Positions 16,425 through 26,377 of a DNA stretch of 54,639 bases are shown piece after piece (positions within the stretch are counted from its first letter, which is position 1; every line of letters starts with the position of its first letter). The position numbers and the translations under genes are program-made. Under the pieces are notes generated by a model. The model was not told the DNA's origin, ran no database searches, and saw only the letters and a list, made by a program, of their open reading frames with translations. Origin of the DNA: JANWKA01 sp035533815 (lineage in GTDB: Bacteria; Bacteroidota; Bacteroidia; Chitinophagales; Chitinophagaceae); NCBI GenBank assembly GCA_035533815.1, contig DATLTB010000022.1, positions 1 through 54,639 of the forward strand. Direction: 5' to 3'.

Positions 16425-17504
16425 TCATCTCAGGGAGATGGCCTGAGCCCGGGGATTCACCCCGGCTCTCTTTCCTGAAGGGTCCTCCTTTGCCTTTGCG
16501 GACGAGCTATCAGGGGGTGCCGGCTGCTCAGCGGCCATGGCAATCTGGTACTGCGGTTTCTGCTGAGCCATATTGGCGTTGAATTCCGCCTGGCTCTCTA
16601 CCACGACATTGGCCACCATGGAATAATGCCCCGCACCGCAGAGCTGGTCGCAGACCAGTTTATAGGTAAAGTTGTCATCCCCTGTTATTTTGGCCATCTG
16701 GGCAGTGGTGATGGTCGGAGTGAACCAGAGGGAAGTGGGTATGCCCGGAACTGCATCCATTTTCAGCCTGAAATAAGGAAGCCCCACGTCATGAATCACA
16801 TCCTGGGAATTAATGATCAGCTTTACCGGCTTGTTCACCACCAGGTAAAGTATATTGGATATCACATCATCATTGTTAAGGCTATCGCTCCAGTCCTGTC
16901 CCAGGGGATTGGCCTTTGCCGGATCGATCAGGCGGTAATCCTTTTTACCCAACTGACCATCCTTGCCTGGATACCGGAAAAACCAGTTGAACTGATGACC
17001 CGTTACCTCTACCACCATGGCATTGGAAGGGGCTTCGGAGGTCAGCTCAAACCAATGTTTCAGTCCGACACCGATCAATATGGTCATTACTATGGCTGGT
17101 ACGATGGTCCAGGCCAGTTCCAGCCGGTTATCATGGGGAAAATAAAAAACTTTGCGCTTTTCAGACCCCCGGTACCGGAAGGCAAACCAGAAAAGCAAAA
17201 TCTGGGTGATGAGGAATACCGTGCCTGTAATCACCAGGGTCACATTCATCATATGGTCAATGCCCACTCCCTGCACGGAAGCAGCGCGGGGGAGCAACTT
17301 GCCCTTCAGCAACTCATTGCAATAATAGACTCCGATCAGGCCCAGTACCAAAAAAGCAATCATCAGGAATCCATTGACCCGGTTGGACTGCTGACGGCTG
17401 CTTTTCTCCCCTTTCAGTACCGATACATATTCACTGGCCCTGGCGATCTGGAAAATGATCACCAGGATGAGGAGGACGGTTAGCACTGCAAAAACTGAGG
17501 ACAT
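16425..17504 (-). CDS. ctaC: Cytochrome c oxidase subunit II
   Basis: A 359-residue subunit II that takes electrons at its binuclear CuA site. The CuA loop C285-DQL-C289-GAG-H293-YS-M296 is complete and a further histidine is in DVIHDVGLPYF. There are four hydrophobic segments (about residues 4-22, 46-66, 87-110 and 132-155) instead of the usual two, so the N-terminus is extended. No cytochrome c domain follows the cupredoxin; the tail is a Pro/Ser/Lys-rich stretch. It follows actF by 46 bases, which joins the oxidase genes to alternative complex III. Confidence 0.95.
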   Translation of the reverse strand: MSSVFAVLTVLLILVIIFQIARASEYVSVLKGEKSSRQQSNRVNGFLMIAFLVLGLIGVYYCNELLKGKLLPRAASVQGVGIDHMMNVTLVITGTVFLITQILLFWFAFRYRGSEKRKVFYFPHDNRLELAWTIVPAIVMTILIGVGLKHWFELTSEAPSNAMVVEVTGHQFNWFFRYPGKDGQLGKKDYRLIDPAKANPLGQDWSDSLNNDDVISNILYLVVNKPVKLIINSQDVIHDVGLPYFRLKMDAVPGIPTSLWFTPTITTAQMAKITGDDNFTYKLVCDQLCGAGHYSMVANVVVESQAEFNANMAQQKPQYQIAMAAEQPAPPDSSSAKAKEDPSGKRAGVNPRAQAISLR

Positions 17505-17550
17505 CGTATTATTGTTGAAAAGTATGATATCTGTTGTTCATCCTGTCTGT

Positions 17551-18759
17551 TCAGTATGTGTGATGAATGATGGTTTCCTTCAGGAAGGGATGATTTTTCG
17601 GATACATCGGCGCCCTGGCCAGGTTCCGGGTCACCAGCAGGATCAACAAACCGACAAAGCCCGCAGTCAGTCCGACTTCGTACCAGCCCAGGTGCCAGGT
17701 GCCTTCCGACCTGCCTACGGTCCCCGGATAGACTATCATGTAAAAATCCAGCCAGTGGCCCAGGAATATGATAATCGCCATGATGGTCATGGTGGAATAT
17801 TTCCGTTTGGAATCCCTGCTCATCAGGGCCAGGAACGGCGTCACGAAATTGATGATCAGGGTCAGATAGAAGAAAGCACGGTATGCGCCCAGCATGCGGA
17901 TATGGAAATAAGTCGTTTCCTCGGGTATATTGGCATACCAGATCAGCATATACTGGGCAAACCACAGATAGGTCCAGAATATGGAAAAGGCAAACATCCA
18001 CAGTCCCAGGGTATGGAGATGTTCCCGGGTGACAAATTCCAGGTAACCCAGATTCTTTAACAGGATGACAAACAGGGTCAGGACGGCTGCTCCGCAAACC
18101 AGGGTGCTGGAAAAGATATACCAGGCATACAGGGTGGAATACCAATGAGGGGTGATGCTCATGAGCCAGGCCCAGGAAGAGCCCGAGTTGGTTATCGCAT
18201 AGAATATCACGAATAGGGCGCAGACCACAATATTCCTCCAGAATATGCTTGTGGAACCTCTCGGAGCCAGGTCTTCCTGCAGGGAAAGCCGGCGCAGCTT
18301 CCAGCCAAAAAAGGACCAACCCGCGATGATGACCAGGGAGAACCCGATGATAAATCCTGGGTTGAGGAAGGGACGCTTTCCCCGCAATATCTTATCGGCT
18401 GCAACGGCGGCCTGGTTTGTCCAGGGATAAACGGGTTTGTGCCCAAAGATCAGGATGATGAGCACCAGCAGGACTATGACCCCCAGTACGGGCACTGCCA
18501 TGATAATCGCCTCCAGCACCCGGCGCATGGCAACCTGCCAGGCCCCCTGGGCCAGGGTGGCGGCGGCGAGTATCAGCGTTACAGCCACGCAGACCAGCAA
18601 AAAGAAAATGCTGTCCAGCAGGATGGCTGCCCAGAAATGCATGGTTCCGTTAACTCCCCCCAGGGTAAGGGCTCCTGCCAGCAGGGACAGGATACCTATC
18701 CCGATCAGCACATAGCTGATCGTTCGGAGGCGGGCGGGCATTACAAATTGTTCTTTCAT
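17551..18759 (-). CDS. actF: Alternative complex III subunit ActF
   Basis: A 402-residue polytopic membrane protein with about ten hydrophobic segments. Placement directly after actE and sequences such as WAWLMSITPHWYSTLYAWYI and TYFHIRMLGAYRAFF match ActF of alternative complex III, a NrfD-related subunit smaller than ActC. It forms part of the membrane arm of quinol:cytochrome c oxidoreductase. The start ATG 18759 is 36 bases after actE. Confidence 0.92.
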   Translation of the reverse strand: MKEQFVMPARLRTISYVLIGIGILSLLAGALTLGGVNGTMHFWAAILLDSIFFLLVCVAVTLILAAATLAQGAWQVAMRRVLEAIIMAVPVLGVIVLLVLIILIFGHKPVYPWTNQAAVAADKILRGKRPFLNPGFIIGFSLVIIAGWSFFGWKLRRLSLQEDLAPRGSTSIFWRNIVVCALFVIFYAITNSGSSWAWLMSITPHWYSTLYAWYIFSSTLVCGAAVLTLFVILLKNLGYLEFVTREHLHTLGLWMFAFSIFWTYLWFAQYMLIWYANIPEETTYFHIRMLGAYRAFFYLTLIINFVTPFLALMSRDSKRKYSTMTIMAIIIFLGHWLDFYMIVYPGTVGRSEGTWHLGWYEVGLTAGFVGLLILLVTRNLARAPMYPKNHPFLKETIIHHTY

Positions 18760-18795
18760 CGGTTCACAAAAATATATTCCCCAAAAACGGTTTCT

Positions 18796-19470
18796 CTATT
18801 TTTTCTTCACATTGGGTTTGACGATAATCGGTTTTGTGCCCTGCCAGGCTTTCACCAGGGTAGTTTCCGTGGAATCTTCCCTGGAGGGCGTAGCCCCATC
18901 ACTTTGCTGTATGCTCTGGATGTATTCCACTACCTCCCAGCGCTGGGTCTGACTAAGCTGGCTGGAATAACTGCCCATCAAATTCTTTCCATAAGTGGCT
19001 ACATAAAACTCCGTGCCGATGGGCAGCGTGGATTTTGGCCCTGAAATGAAATTAGCCGGTGCGGCAGGGAAAGGTCCCGCACCTCCCTTGTACAATGGTC
19101 CGTTTCCGTCCAGGTTCTGACCGTGGCAGATGGCACAGTAAATCAGGTAAAGGTGTTTGCCTGCACCGAGCGCGCTGTCGGTAGGGATCAGCGGATCCTT
19201 CATCATTCCTGAATAGGCATAGGAGGAATCCGACATGGGCAGGTGATAGGGGAGCATCTCCCCGCGTTTGATGGTCCCGGTCACCGGAAGGCGGCTGGTC
19301 ATATTGTCGGCAAAATTCGGATTTTCCGAATAAGCCTGGAATGCCCGCGGATAGTACATGTCCGGCATATATATGGTACCGGGTTCGTTCGGACCCGCAT
19401 GATGGCAACCTGATAAGGGGACCCAAAGGGTTACCGAGATGCACAACAGCAGAATAAGACTATTTCTCAT
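18796..19470 (-). CDS. actE: Alternative complex III subunit ActE, mono-heme cytochrome c lipoprotein
   Basis: A 224-residue lipoprotein: signal peptide with lipobox LSGC (C22). One heme c site, C112-AI-C115-H116, is followed by NLDGNGPL and a likely axial Met at 165 (NLMGS). ActE carries electrons from the ActA/ActB hemes and clusters towards the oxidase. The C-terminal 40 residues are a charged tail ending in KKK. It lies between actD and actF. Confidence 0.93.
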   Translation of the reverse strand: MRNSLILLLCISVTLWVPLSGCHHAGPNEPGTIYMPDMYYPRAFQAYSENPNFADNMTSRLPVTGTIKRGEMLPYHLPMSDSSYAYSGMMKDPLIPTDSALGAGKHLYLIYCAICHGQNLDGNGPLYKGGAGPFPAAPANFISGPKSTLPIGTEFYVATYGKNLMGSYSSQLSQTQRWEVVEYIQSIQQSDGATPSREDSTETTLVKAWQGTKPIIVKPNVKKK

Positions 19471-19503
19471 GATGGGTCTGGAATACGGTTATCATTTAAA
19501 GGG

Positions 19504-20103
19504 TCACGGCGTAACGGCTTGCTGGGTCAGACCCGCTTCCTGATAGGGTTCCTGCCTGGCAAAATTACCATACCACCATCCTTCCTCTGCCCGCTGTTCA
19601 CTGATTTCTATGGCCCCCAGGGACTGAAAAAACTGGCTCACTTCGACTGCACTGGTATGGCTGGTCAGCTCTATGGCCACAACGAACAAATCATCGGTCT
19701 GCCGGTGATGAAAGATATGTTTTTTAACGCCGGGCATGATCTGGTTCAGCCAGCAGAAGGTCATGGTCATGCCTACAGAAGCAAACAGCACTGTCAGTTC
19801 AAAGGTGATCGGTATGAAGGCTGCAAGGGGGAAATGCGGCTTGCCCCCGATATTCAGCTGCCAGCTGATGGCGGTGCAGAACCCCATGCCGCCAACCGCA
19901 GTCAGGGTACCCAGCAATCCATAAACAAATCCGGCAGTATGCAGGCTTGTTCCCCGGAGGCCCATGGCTTTGTCCAGGCCATGGACGGGATATGGCGTAT
20001 ACACATCATGTAACTTGAATCCGGAGAGCCTGACCTTCTTGACAGCCTCGAAGATCTGTGGTTCATCCTGAAAACAGCCGATTACAAAATTTTTTATTGC
20101 CAT
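19504..20103 (-). CDS. actD: Alternative complex III subunit ActD (DUF3341)
   Basis: A roughly 199-residue DUF3341 protein with two transmembrane helices (about residues 50-80 and 95-125) flanked by hydrophilic domains. PYPVHGLDKAMGLRGTSLH is a clear family segment. I chose ATG 20103 (MAIKNFVIGCF), which matches the usual family start; ATG 20133 would add ten residues and begins only six bases after the actC stop. ActD anchors the complex in the membrane and has no cofactor of its own. Confidence 0.9.
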   Translation of the reverse strand: MAIKNFVIGCFQDEPQIFEAVKKVRLSGFKLHDVYTPYPVHGLDKAMGLRGTSLHTAGFVYGLLGTLTAVGGMGFCTAISWQLNIGGKPHFPLAAFIPITFELTVLFASVGMTMTFCWLNQIMPGVKKHIFHHRQTDDLFVVAIELTSHTSAVEVSQFFQSLGAIEISEQRAEEGWWYGNFARQEPYQEAGLTQQAVTP

Positions 20104-20139
20104 AACCCTGTTATAACTTAATCTGGTCTCCACTTATTT

Positions 20140-21582
20140 TTATCCGCCTTCATGGGCGTGTGCTGCCTGCTGGATAAACTGCGCGGTTGATTCTTCCTCA
20201 ATCGGCTCCATCTTATCCTTATAGCTTTCTCCGGATGTCTTCAACAACGCCTTGATCTCCGCCAGGGCAATCACCGGAAAATATTTTGCAAACAAAAAGT
20301 AGCCGGTAAAAAACAGTCCGAATGTACCCAGGAAAAAACCGATTTCCGGCCAGCGGGGGGTATAATACGACCAGCTGGAAGGAAGCCAGTCATGATAAAG
20401 AGATAACACTATGATCACAAAACGTTCCATCCACATCCCGATGTTCACCACGATGGCCATGATAAAAGTGAACGGCACATTACGCCTCAGTTTCTTGAAC
20501 CAGAATACCTGGGGAGAGACCACATTACAGGTAATCTGCATCACATAAGCCCACCAGTAAGGCCCAAAAATCCGCCACCAGAAAGCGCCGCCCTCTCCAA
20601 AATTACCGGAATACCAGGCATCGAACAGTTCAGTCATATATGCAATGCCTACAATGGAGCCGGTTAGCATGATGATCTTGTTCATAGCCTCGATATGGCC
20701 GAGGGTGATATAGTCTTCCAGGTGGAGGATGCGCCTGGTCAGTATCAGCAGGGTCTGCACCATGGCAAAACCGGAAAAAATAGCTCCGGCCACAAAATAA
20801 GGCGGGAATATGGTGGTATGCCATCCCGGAATAACAGAAGTGGCAAAGTCCATGGATACTACGGAATGCACGGAAAGGACCAGGGGAGTGGCCAGGCCGG
20901 CCAGTACAAGGGAAAGGGCTTCATGCCGCTGCCAGTTCTTCACGGTTCCTGTCCAGCCGAATGAAGCGATCCCATATGCCCATTTGCGGATCTTCGTCCT
21001 CGCCCGGTCCCTCACAGAAGCCAGGTCAGGCAGGAGACCCGAATACCAGAACAGCAGGGACACGGTCAGGTAGGTAGATACGGCGAATACGTCCCACATC
21101 AGCGGGGATACGAAGTTCGGCCATACCGGTCCCCGGCTGTTAGGATAGGGGAAAATGAAAAATACATCCCAAATCCTTCCCACATGCCATACCGGGAACT
21201 GACCGGCGCAGAGCACGGCGAAGATCGTCATCGCTTCAGCCGCCCGGTTCACTCCCGTCCGCCAGCCCTGGCGGAACAGCAGCAGGATGGCCGAGATCAG
21301 GGTACCGGCATGGCCGATGCCCACCCACCAGACAAAGTTGGTAATATCCCAGGCCCAGCCGACTGTTTTGTTCTCTCCCCAGACCCCAACGCCATAATAT
21401 ACCTGCCAGGACACGGAAAAAATACCGAATGCCAGCAAGCAAAGGGAAAGGGTCAGGCCTACATACCAGAGTTTCCCGGGTCTAGTCTCGATGGGCCTGA
21501 TAATATCTTCAGTAACCTGGTGAAAGGTCTTGTCCCCGTTTATCAGGGGTTCCCTGACTGTGGATTCGTATTTAAGCGACAT
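20140..21582 (-). CDS. actC: Alternative complex III subunit ActC (NrfD-like)
   Basis: A 480-residue NrfD/PsrC-type membrane protein with about ten transmembrane helices that holds the quinol-binding site. Family features include NFVWWVGIGHAGTLISAILL, WRTGVNRAAEAMTIFAV, PWhole-type loops such as FPYPNSRGPVWPNF, and SVVSMDFATSVIPGWHTTIF. It probably translocates protons with ActF. It starts 38 bases after actB, within the operon. Confidence 0.95.
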   Translation of the reverse strand: MSLKYESTVREPLINGDKTFHQVTEDIIRPIETRPGKLWYVGLTLSLCLLAFGIFSVSWQVYYGVGVWGENKTVGWAWDITNFVWWVGIGHAGTLISAILLLFRQGWRTGVNRAAEAMTIFAVLCAGQFPVWHVGRIWDVFFIFPYPNSRGPVWPNFVSPLMWDVFAVSTYLTVSLLFWYSGLLPDLASVRDRARTKIRKWAYGIASFGWTGTVKNWQRHEALSLVLAGLATPLVLSVHSVVSMDFATSVIPGWHTTIFPPYFVAGAIFSGFAMVQTLLILTRRILHLEDYITLGHIEAMNKIIMLTGSIVGIAYMTELFDAWYSGNFGEGGAFWWRIFGPYWWAYVMQITCNVVSPQVFWFKKLRRNVPFTFIMAIVVNIGMWMERFVIIVLSLYHDWLPSSWSYYTPRWPEIGFFLGTFGLFFTGYFLFAKYFPVIALAEIKALLKTSGESYKDKMEPIEEESTAQFIQQAAHAHEGG

Positions 21583-21620
21583 ATACGTTTATACAGTTAT
21601 CCGTTTCTTTCATCAATCTG

Positions 21621-24600
21621 CTACAGCACATGCTGAGGCGGTTCGGAGAAGAAATCCTCCGGATCCTTATTCCTGATCTTGGCCAAATAATCAATGGAGG
21701 GCAAAGTATGCAGGAGGTCCAGCACATAGTAGCTCCTGAAATGCTGATCCTGGGTCCTTATCCGGTATACCTCACTTGCCTTGTCATTGATATTGCCGAA
21801 AGCAATGGCCTGCGTAGGACAAGCTTGCTGGCATGCAGTCACCGCCTCCCCGTCAATCAGCGGACGGCCGGCTTTCTTGGCCACCAGTTTGGCATCCTGG
21901 AGCCGTTGTACGCAGAAAGTACACTTTTCCATGACCCCGCGGGAACGAACCGTCACTTCCGGATTAAGCACCATCCTGGTCAGATCCTCATTCATCATCA
22001 CATTGGCCTTGTCCTCCAAATACAGATTATCTGCAAAGCTGTCGGCACCGTTCCAGTCCCTCCAGTTGAAGCGGCGGACTTTATATGGGCAGTTATTCTC
22101 ACAATACCTGGTACCGATACAGCGGTTGTAGATCATCTGGTTCAACCCTTCATCGCTGTGGGTGGTGGCAGCCACCGGGCACACGTTTTCACAGGGTGCA
22201 TTGCTGCATTGCTGGCAGAGCATGGGCTGGAAAACCACCTGGGGGTTTTCCGGGTCCCCGTCAAAATACCGGTCTATGCGGAGCCATTGCATCTCGTGGG
22301 CCCTGACCACTTCCTTCTTGCCCACCACGGAGACATTGTTTTCGGCGATGCAGGCAATGGTGCAGGCTGAACAGCCGATACAGGAATTCAGGTCAATGGA
22401 CATGCCCCACCTGATACCCGGGGATTCATAGATCTGGGGATACAGGGTAGCATCAGCCGAATAATCTTTGCCATACCTGGATTCTTCCGCCAGTTCCTCC
22501 CGTTTCAGTGCTGAAGGGTCCAGGCTGAAGTCATGGAGGGTGGTCTCCCGGATGATGGGCCTCCCCTCATAGCTGTTATGGGTCTGGGTGATCCCGAGGG
22601 GATAGGTTTCTGCCGTTTTGACGATTTTAACCCCGGTGGAATAATACTCCCGGGCCTGATTTTGGGCATTATAACTGATAAATGGAAAAATATTCTTTCC
22701 CACATCCCCGGCCACCATGCCGGTGGAGTTGCTCCTGCCATACCCCAAGGCCACTGCCATCACTTCCGGATGAAGGCCAGGCAGGACCAGTACGGGCAGC
22801 AGGATATCCTTTCCGCCAATAGTCAACCGGGCTACAGGCCGATGATGATACACTTCATTGAATCGGGTGATGGTGGCGCCGATCTGATCGGAAAGTGCCG
22901 GAGATATGCATACATAATTATCCCAGGTACATTTGGTGATCGGGTCCGGCATTTCCTGCAACCAGGGATTATTGGCCCATTTACCGCTGCCCATGGCCAC
23001 ATTTTCATAAAACACGATTTCCAGGGATCCCTGCGCTGCCGCCGGGGACAGGCCGGCTGCAGCCCCGGCCATATTGCCGGAGAAATGAGCCGCCACAGCA
23101 GCAGGAGTAACCTTGGGTTCCACCACGCCGTTCTGCAGCGACTGATCCCACCAGGTCTGCCAGTCCGCATTACCCAGCTGCGGATAGATATTATTGTAAT
23201 GGGGATAGATATTCTTTTTCCAGTAATCCTGGATATAAGGCAGGGGGTCCGTCTGGGCTGCTCCGCTCCAGACCAGCAGGCTCTCCAAAAACTGGCGGGT
23301 CTTGAACAGGGGGGCAATGCCGGGCTGCTGCAGGCTAAAATACCCTTGGCGGGGGGAACTGTCTCCCCAGCTTTCCAGGTAATGACTGTCCGGGGCGGCG
23401 TATTTACACAGGACCGTAGTCTCGTCCTGGCGTTCATTGAAAGATATGGATAGCTTCACCCGGCCCATGTTTACCCGGAAAGCATCGGAACGATAATAAT
23501 CATAGGCAGGGTTCACCTGATAGACAAGCAGCGCCCCCACCCGGTCCGCAGCCATATCATCCAGTACCTGTTCCATATCCTGATCGATCCCCTGGCGGTA
23601 ATTCAGGGGGGAACTCCAGTCCAGGGTCCTGCCGCCGGAACCCAGCATTTCATTCAGGCCGTTGACGATCACCTGTACATGGGGATTATTGGATCCGCTC
23701 ACGACCAGGGCATGGCCTTCCTGGGCCCCCAGGGCCTTGGCTGTTTTCTGAATGCCGGCAGTAAGCCGGCTGTCAGTCAGCGGCTCTCCGGCAAGGGTAG
23801 GCTTGCCTTTCAGGTTCGCCACCGCATTATATAATGCCAGGGCAATCGCGGATGACTGGGAAGGTTTATGGACATACCGGTAATCAGCATTGGCACCGGT
23901 CAGGCTCATGTTGCTTTCAAACTGGAAATGCTGGCTCATGCGGGGATTATCCTGCCTGATCTTCCGGTTCACTGCATATTGCCGGGCAAATTCCACCGGG
24001 GATAGCCAGGTCCCCAGGAAATCACAATCCAGCCCTACAATACACCGGGCCTGGTCAAAATGATAGGCCGGTATGGCCTGCTTTCCGTAGCATTCTTTAT
24101 TAGCCATCAGCAGTCCGCTGTAGGAAACCGCATCATAGGTGACCTGCCTGGCCTGCGGATATTTTACGATGAAATCACTGATGGCCTGTTGAATGGAAGG
24201 ACTGATGATACTGGAGGTGAGGATGACAATGGAGCCGGTACCCAGGTCTCCCAGGCCTTGCAGGACCATTTTATCCAGGGTTGCCCAGGTGGTTTCTTCT
24301 CCGTTGATCATGGGATACCGGATCCTGGCGGTATCATACAAGCTCAGTACACTGGCCTGGACCCGGGCGGAAGTGCCACCTGCCGTCAGGGAAGACAGGT
24401 TATTGCCTTCCACTTTGATCGGGCGTCCATCGATTGTTTTGATCAGTATTGGACAATAATCTCCGTCCTGGCAATAGGTGGATGCATAATAGTTGGGCAC
24501 TCCAGGGGTGATCTCCTCGGGCTTGACCAGGTAAGGAATGGCTTTTCTCACCTGGATCTCGCATCCTGCAGCTACCGTAGCCGCGGTGATACTGAATCCC

Positions 24601-24758
24601 AGGTATTTTAAAAAGTCCCGGCGCGGGGTGGGGGTTTCCAGCAGACTCTGCGGTTCATCAAAGGGAAGCGGCTCCCTGAATTCATCTTCCGCATTTTTCT
24701 TGCGCTCAGGGCTGTCCTGCAATTCCTCCAGACCTCTCCAGTATTTCTTCTGATTCAT
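21621..24758 (-). CDS. actB: Alternative complex III subunit ActB, iron-sulfur protein
   Basis: A 1045-residue fusion of a molybdopterin-oxidoreductase-like domain (no cofactor is expected in this family) with a ferredoxin-like domain. A Tat-type leader TPRRDFLKYLG (residues 44-54) precedes C66. Between about 790 and 985 lie four cysteine clusters: CIGCSACTIACIAEN, CQQCSNAPCENVCP, CIGTRYCENNCP and CTFC ... CQQACPTQA, enough for four iron-sulfur clusters. It passes electrons from quinol to the c-type hemes. Length and domain order match the family. Confidence 0.96.
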   Translation of the reverse strand: MNQKKYWRGLEELQDSPERKKNAEDEFREPLPFDEPQSLLETPTPRRDFLKYLGFSITAATVAAGCEIQVRKAIPYLVKPEEITPGVPNYYASTYCQDGDYCPILIKTIDGRPIKVEGNNLSSLTAGGTSARVQASVLSLYDTARIRYPMINGEETTWATLDKMVLQGLGDLGTGSIVILTSSIISPSIQQAISDFIVKYPQARQVTYDAVSYSGLLMANKECYGKQAIPAYHFDQARCIVGLDCDFLGTWLSPVEFARQYAVNRKIRQDNPRMSQHFQFESNMSLTGANADYRYVHKPSQSSAIALALYNAVANLKGKPTLAGEPLTDSRLTAGIQKTAKALGAQEGHALVVSGSNNPHVQVIVNGLNEMLGSGGRTLDWSSPLNYRQGIDQDMEQVLDDMAADRVGALLVYQVNPAYDYYRSDAFRVNMGRVKLSISFNERQDETTVLCKYAAPDSHYLESWGDSSPRQGYFSLQQPGIAPLFKTRQFLESLLVWSGAAQTDPLPYIQDYWKKNIYPHYNNIYPQLGNADWQTWWDQSLQNGVVEPKVTPAAVAAHFSGNMAGAAAGLSPAAAQGSLEIVFYENVAMGSGKWANNPWLQEMPDPITKCTWDNYVCISPALSDQIGATITRFNEVYHHRPVARLTIGGKDILLPVLVLPGLHPEVMAVALGYGRSNSTGMVAGDVGKNIFPFISYNAQNQAREYYSTGVKIVKTAETYPLGITQTHNSYEGRPIIRETTLHDFSLDPSALKREELAEESRYGKDYSADATLYPQIYESPGIRWGMSIDLNSCIGCSACTIACIAENNVSVVGKKEVVRAHEMQWLRIDRYFDGDPENPQVVFQPMLCQQCSNAPCENVCPVAATTHSDEGLNQMIYNRCIGTRYCENNCPYKVRRFNWRDWNGADSFADNLYLEDKANVMMNEDLTRMVLNPEVTVRSRGVMEKCTFCVQRLQDAKLVAKKAGRPLIDGEAVTACQQACPTQAIAFGNINDKASEVYRIRTQDQHFRSYYVLDLLHTLPSIDYLAKIRNKDPEDFFSEPPQHVL

Positions 24759-24837
24759 ACGGTCGATCAGTTTTAAAACATGCCTGATTGTCCTTCGGCA
24801 GCCTCAGCGGACTTATCCCGCAGCAGCTTGCCTGGTG

Positions 24838-26100
24838 TTAGTAATGACAGCGTTGGCAATTGGTGCCTCCTTCCATTTCCACGGTCACACTGTCAATTTT
24901 ACCTTCCTTCAGCTCCTGATGGAACCGGGTATAAATGCTGTAATAATTGTTTTCGGTGAACTGCACGGCCGTGGTGCGATGGCAATTGACACACCAGCCC
25001 ATGGAAAGATCCGTGAACTGGTAAAGCTGGTCTTCCTGGGTTACGGGTCCATGGCAGGTCTGGCACTGTACTTTGCCTACCACGACATGCTGGGAATGAT
25101 TGAAGTAAACAAACCCTGGCAGGTTGTGGATCTTGATCCATTGGATCGGCTTGCCCGGACGGGTATACCGCTTGGTGCTGGAGTTCCAGCCGACGTAATC
25201 ATACAGTTTATGGATCTCGGTGGTCCCATTGATCAGCTGATGATCTTCGGTATATAATGGCCCTCCCCGGTAACCGTCAATGGCCTTGTGGCAGTTCATA
25301 CAGATATTGAGAGAGGGGATCATGGCCTGCCTGCTTTTTTCAGCCCCGGAATGGCAATACAGGCAATTGATCTGGTTAATGCCTGCATGTACCCGGTGGG
25401 AGAAGAAAATGGGCTGGGTGGGCTGATAGCCCTTCTGCCTGCCCAGATTGACTGCTGCATTGGTCAGGAAATATCCTGCGGACAAAAACAGCAGCAAGGC
25501 AATGACCGCGATATAGGCTTTATTGCGGTAAAATGGGACCGGTTCAGGGATCGGGATCCCTTCCTTTTCACTGGCCAGCTTACTGAGGCTGCTGTTGACC
25601 TGCATCAGGATCACTGCCATGACCGCAAGCACTAGGGTGAGGATACCGAATAACAGGCTGTTTCCCCCTGATGGAGCGGGGCTTCCGCTGGTAGAATTAA
25701 CCGGAGTGCTCTTGCTGGCATTGTCCCCGACCAGCTTGATATAATCCAGGACATCATTGATATCCGAATCCGAGAACTGCGGGAAGGAAGGCATCACAAT
25801 GGTGAACTTGGCCTGGAGCGCCAGGGCATATTTGTCCCCCGAGGACAGGATGGCCTGGGGATTATGTACCCAGTTATATATCCATTTCCTGCCGCCGGGT
25901 GTCTCATTCTCCTTTCCATACAGGGCCGGGCCGGTTCCATCCACCAGGGGACTGTGACAGGAAGCGCAGTTTGCAGCAAAAATGACTTTCCCTTTATTGG
26001 TATCCGCCAGGGAAAAAGCAGGATGCAGAAAAAGGGTCAAAAAAACAATGAGGGAGGGAAACAAAAACTTTTTACGGGATGTCAGGTAAATACTATCCAC
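24838..26100 (-). CDS. actA: Alternative complex III subunit ActA, multiheme cytochrome c
   Basis: A 420-residue multiheme protein with six CxxCH sites: C45-C48-H49 in an N-terminal mono-heme domain, then C246, C267, C346, C370 and C415 starting the remaining sites, the last only two residues from the C-terminus. A signal peptide covers residues 1-31. Two transmembrane segments (about 149-167 and 195-215) separate the mono-heme domain from the five-heme domain. This is first in the operon. The extra N-terminal heme domain is common among Bacteroidota ActA proteins. Confidence 0.95.
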   Translation of the reverse strand: MDSIYLTSRKKFLFPSLIVFLTLFLHPAFSLADTNKGKVIFAANCASCHSPLVDGTGPALYGKENETPGGRKWIYNWVHNPQAILSSGDKYALALQAKFTIVMPSFPQFSDSDINDVLDYIKLVGDNASKSTPVNSTSGSPAPSGGNSLLFGILTLVLAVMAVILMQVNSSLSKLASEKEGIPIPEPVPFYRNKAYIAVIALLLFLSAGYFLTNAAVNLGRQKGYQPTQPIFFSHRVHAGINQINCLYCHSGAEKSRQAMIPSLNICMNCHKAIDGYRGGPLYTEDHQLINGTTEIHKLYDYVGWNSSTKRYTRPGKPIQWIKIHNLPGFVYFNHSQHVVVGKVQCQTCHGPVTQEDQLYQFTDLSMGWCVNCHRTTAVQFTENNYYSIYTRFHQELKEGKIDSVTVEMEGGTNCQRCHY

Positions 26101-26146
26101 AAGGAAAATAATTTAAAATACCCGGATATTTTTTTTGAAAGCGCCA

Positions 26147-26179
26147 CAAAAGTAAGACAGAATGTTGAAAAAATGTCAA
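26147..26179 (-). promoter_or_regulatory. Likely promoter of the act-cta respiratory operon
   Basis: On the minus strand TTG (26179-26177) is followed after 22 bases by TACTTTTG (26154-26147), an exact TAnnTTTG box. Transcription would begin near 26140, about 40 bases before the actA ATG. The spacing is slightly long. The -33 TTGAC is one arm of a short inverted repeat GTTGA/TCAAC (26164-26180). The region 26101-26377 holds no gene. Confidence 0.55.
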
Positions 26180-26377
26180 CAATTATTAAAAAAAATAAAG
26201 CTTATCCAGCTTGGCTTTCGAGGGGAATCCATGGTTCATCTACCGGATTTTTTTCATATATTAAGCCGCTAAGAAAAATCTCCGCTGCGCATTTATTTTT
26301 CGTTCCTTTGGACAGCTGATTTCTCTTTCTTTCCCGGTGTGCAGGGAAATCATTATTCCGGCAAAAAATCCGCAAAG

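Noticed and set aside
17480..18319. 279-codon minus frame within actF
   Set aside because: It overlaps actF in another frame on the same strand and is His/Pro/Arg-rich without membrane helices or motifs.
22533..23453. 306-codon plus-strand frame opposite actB
   Set aside because: It is antisense to a convincing ActB domain and has the composition of a reverse-frame shadow.
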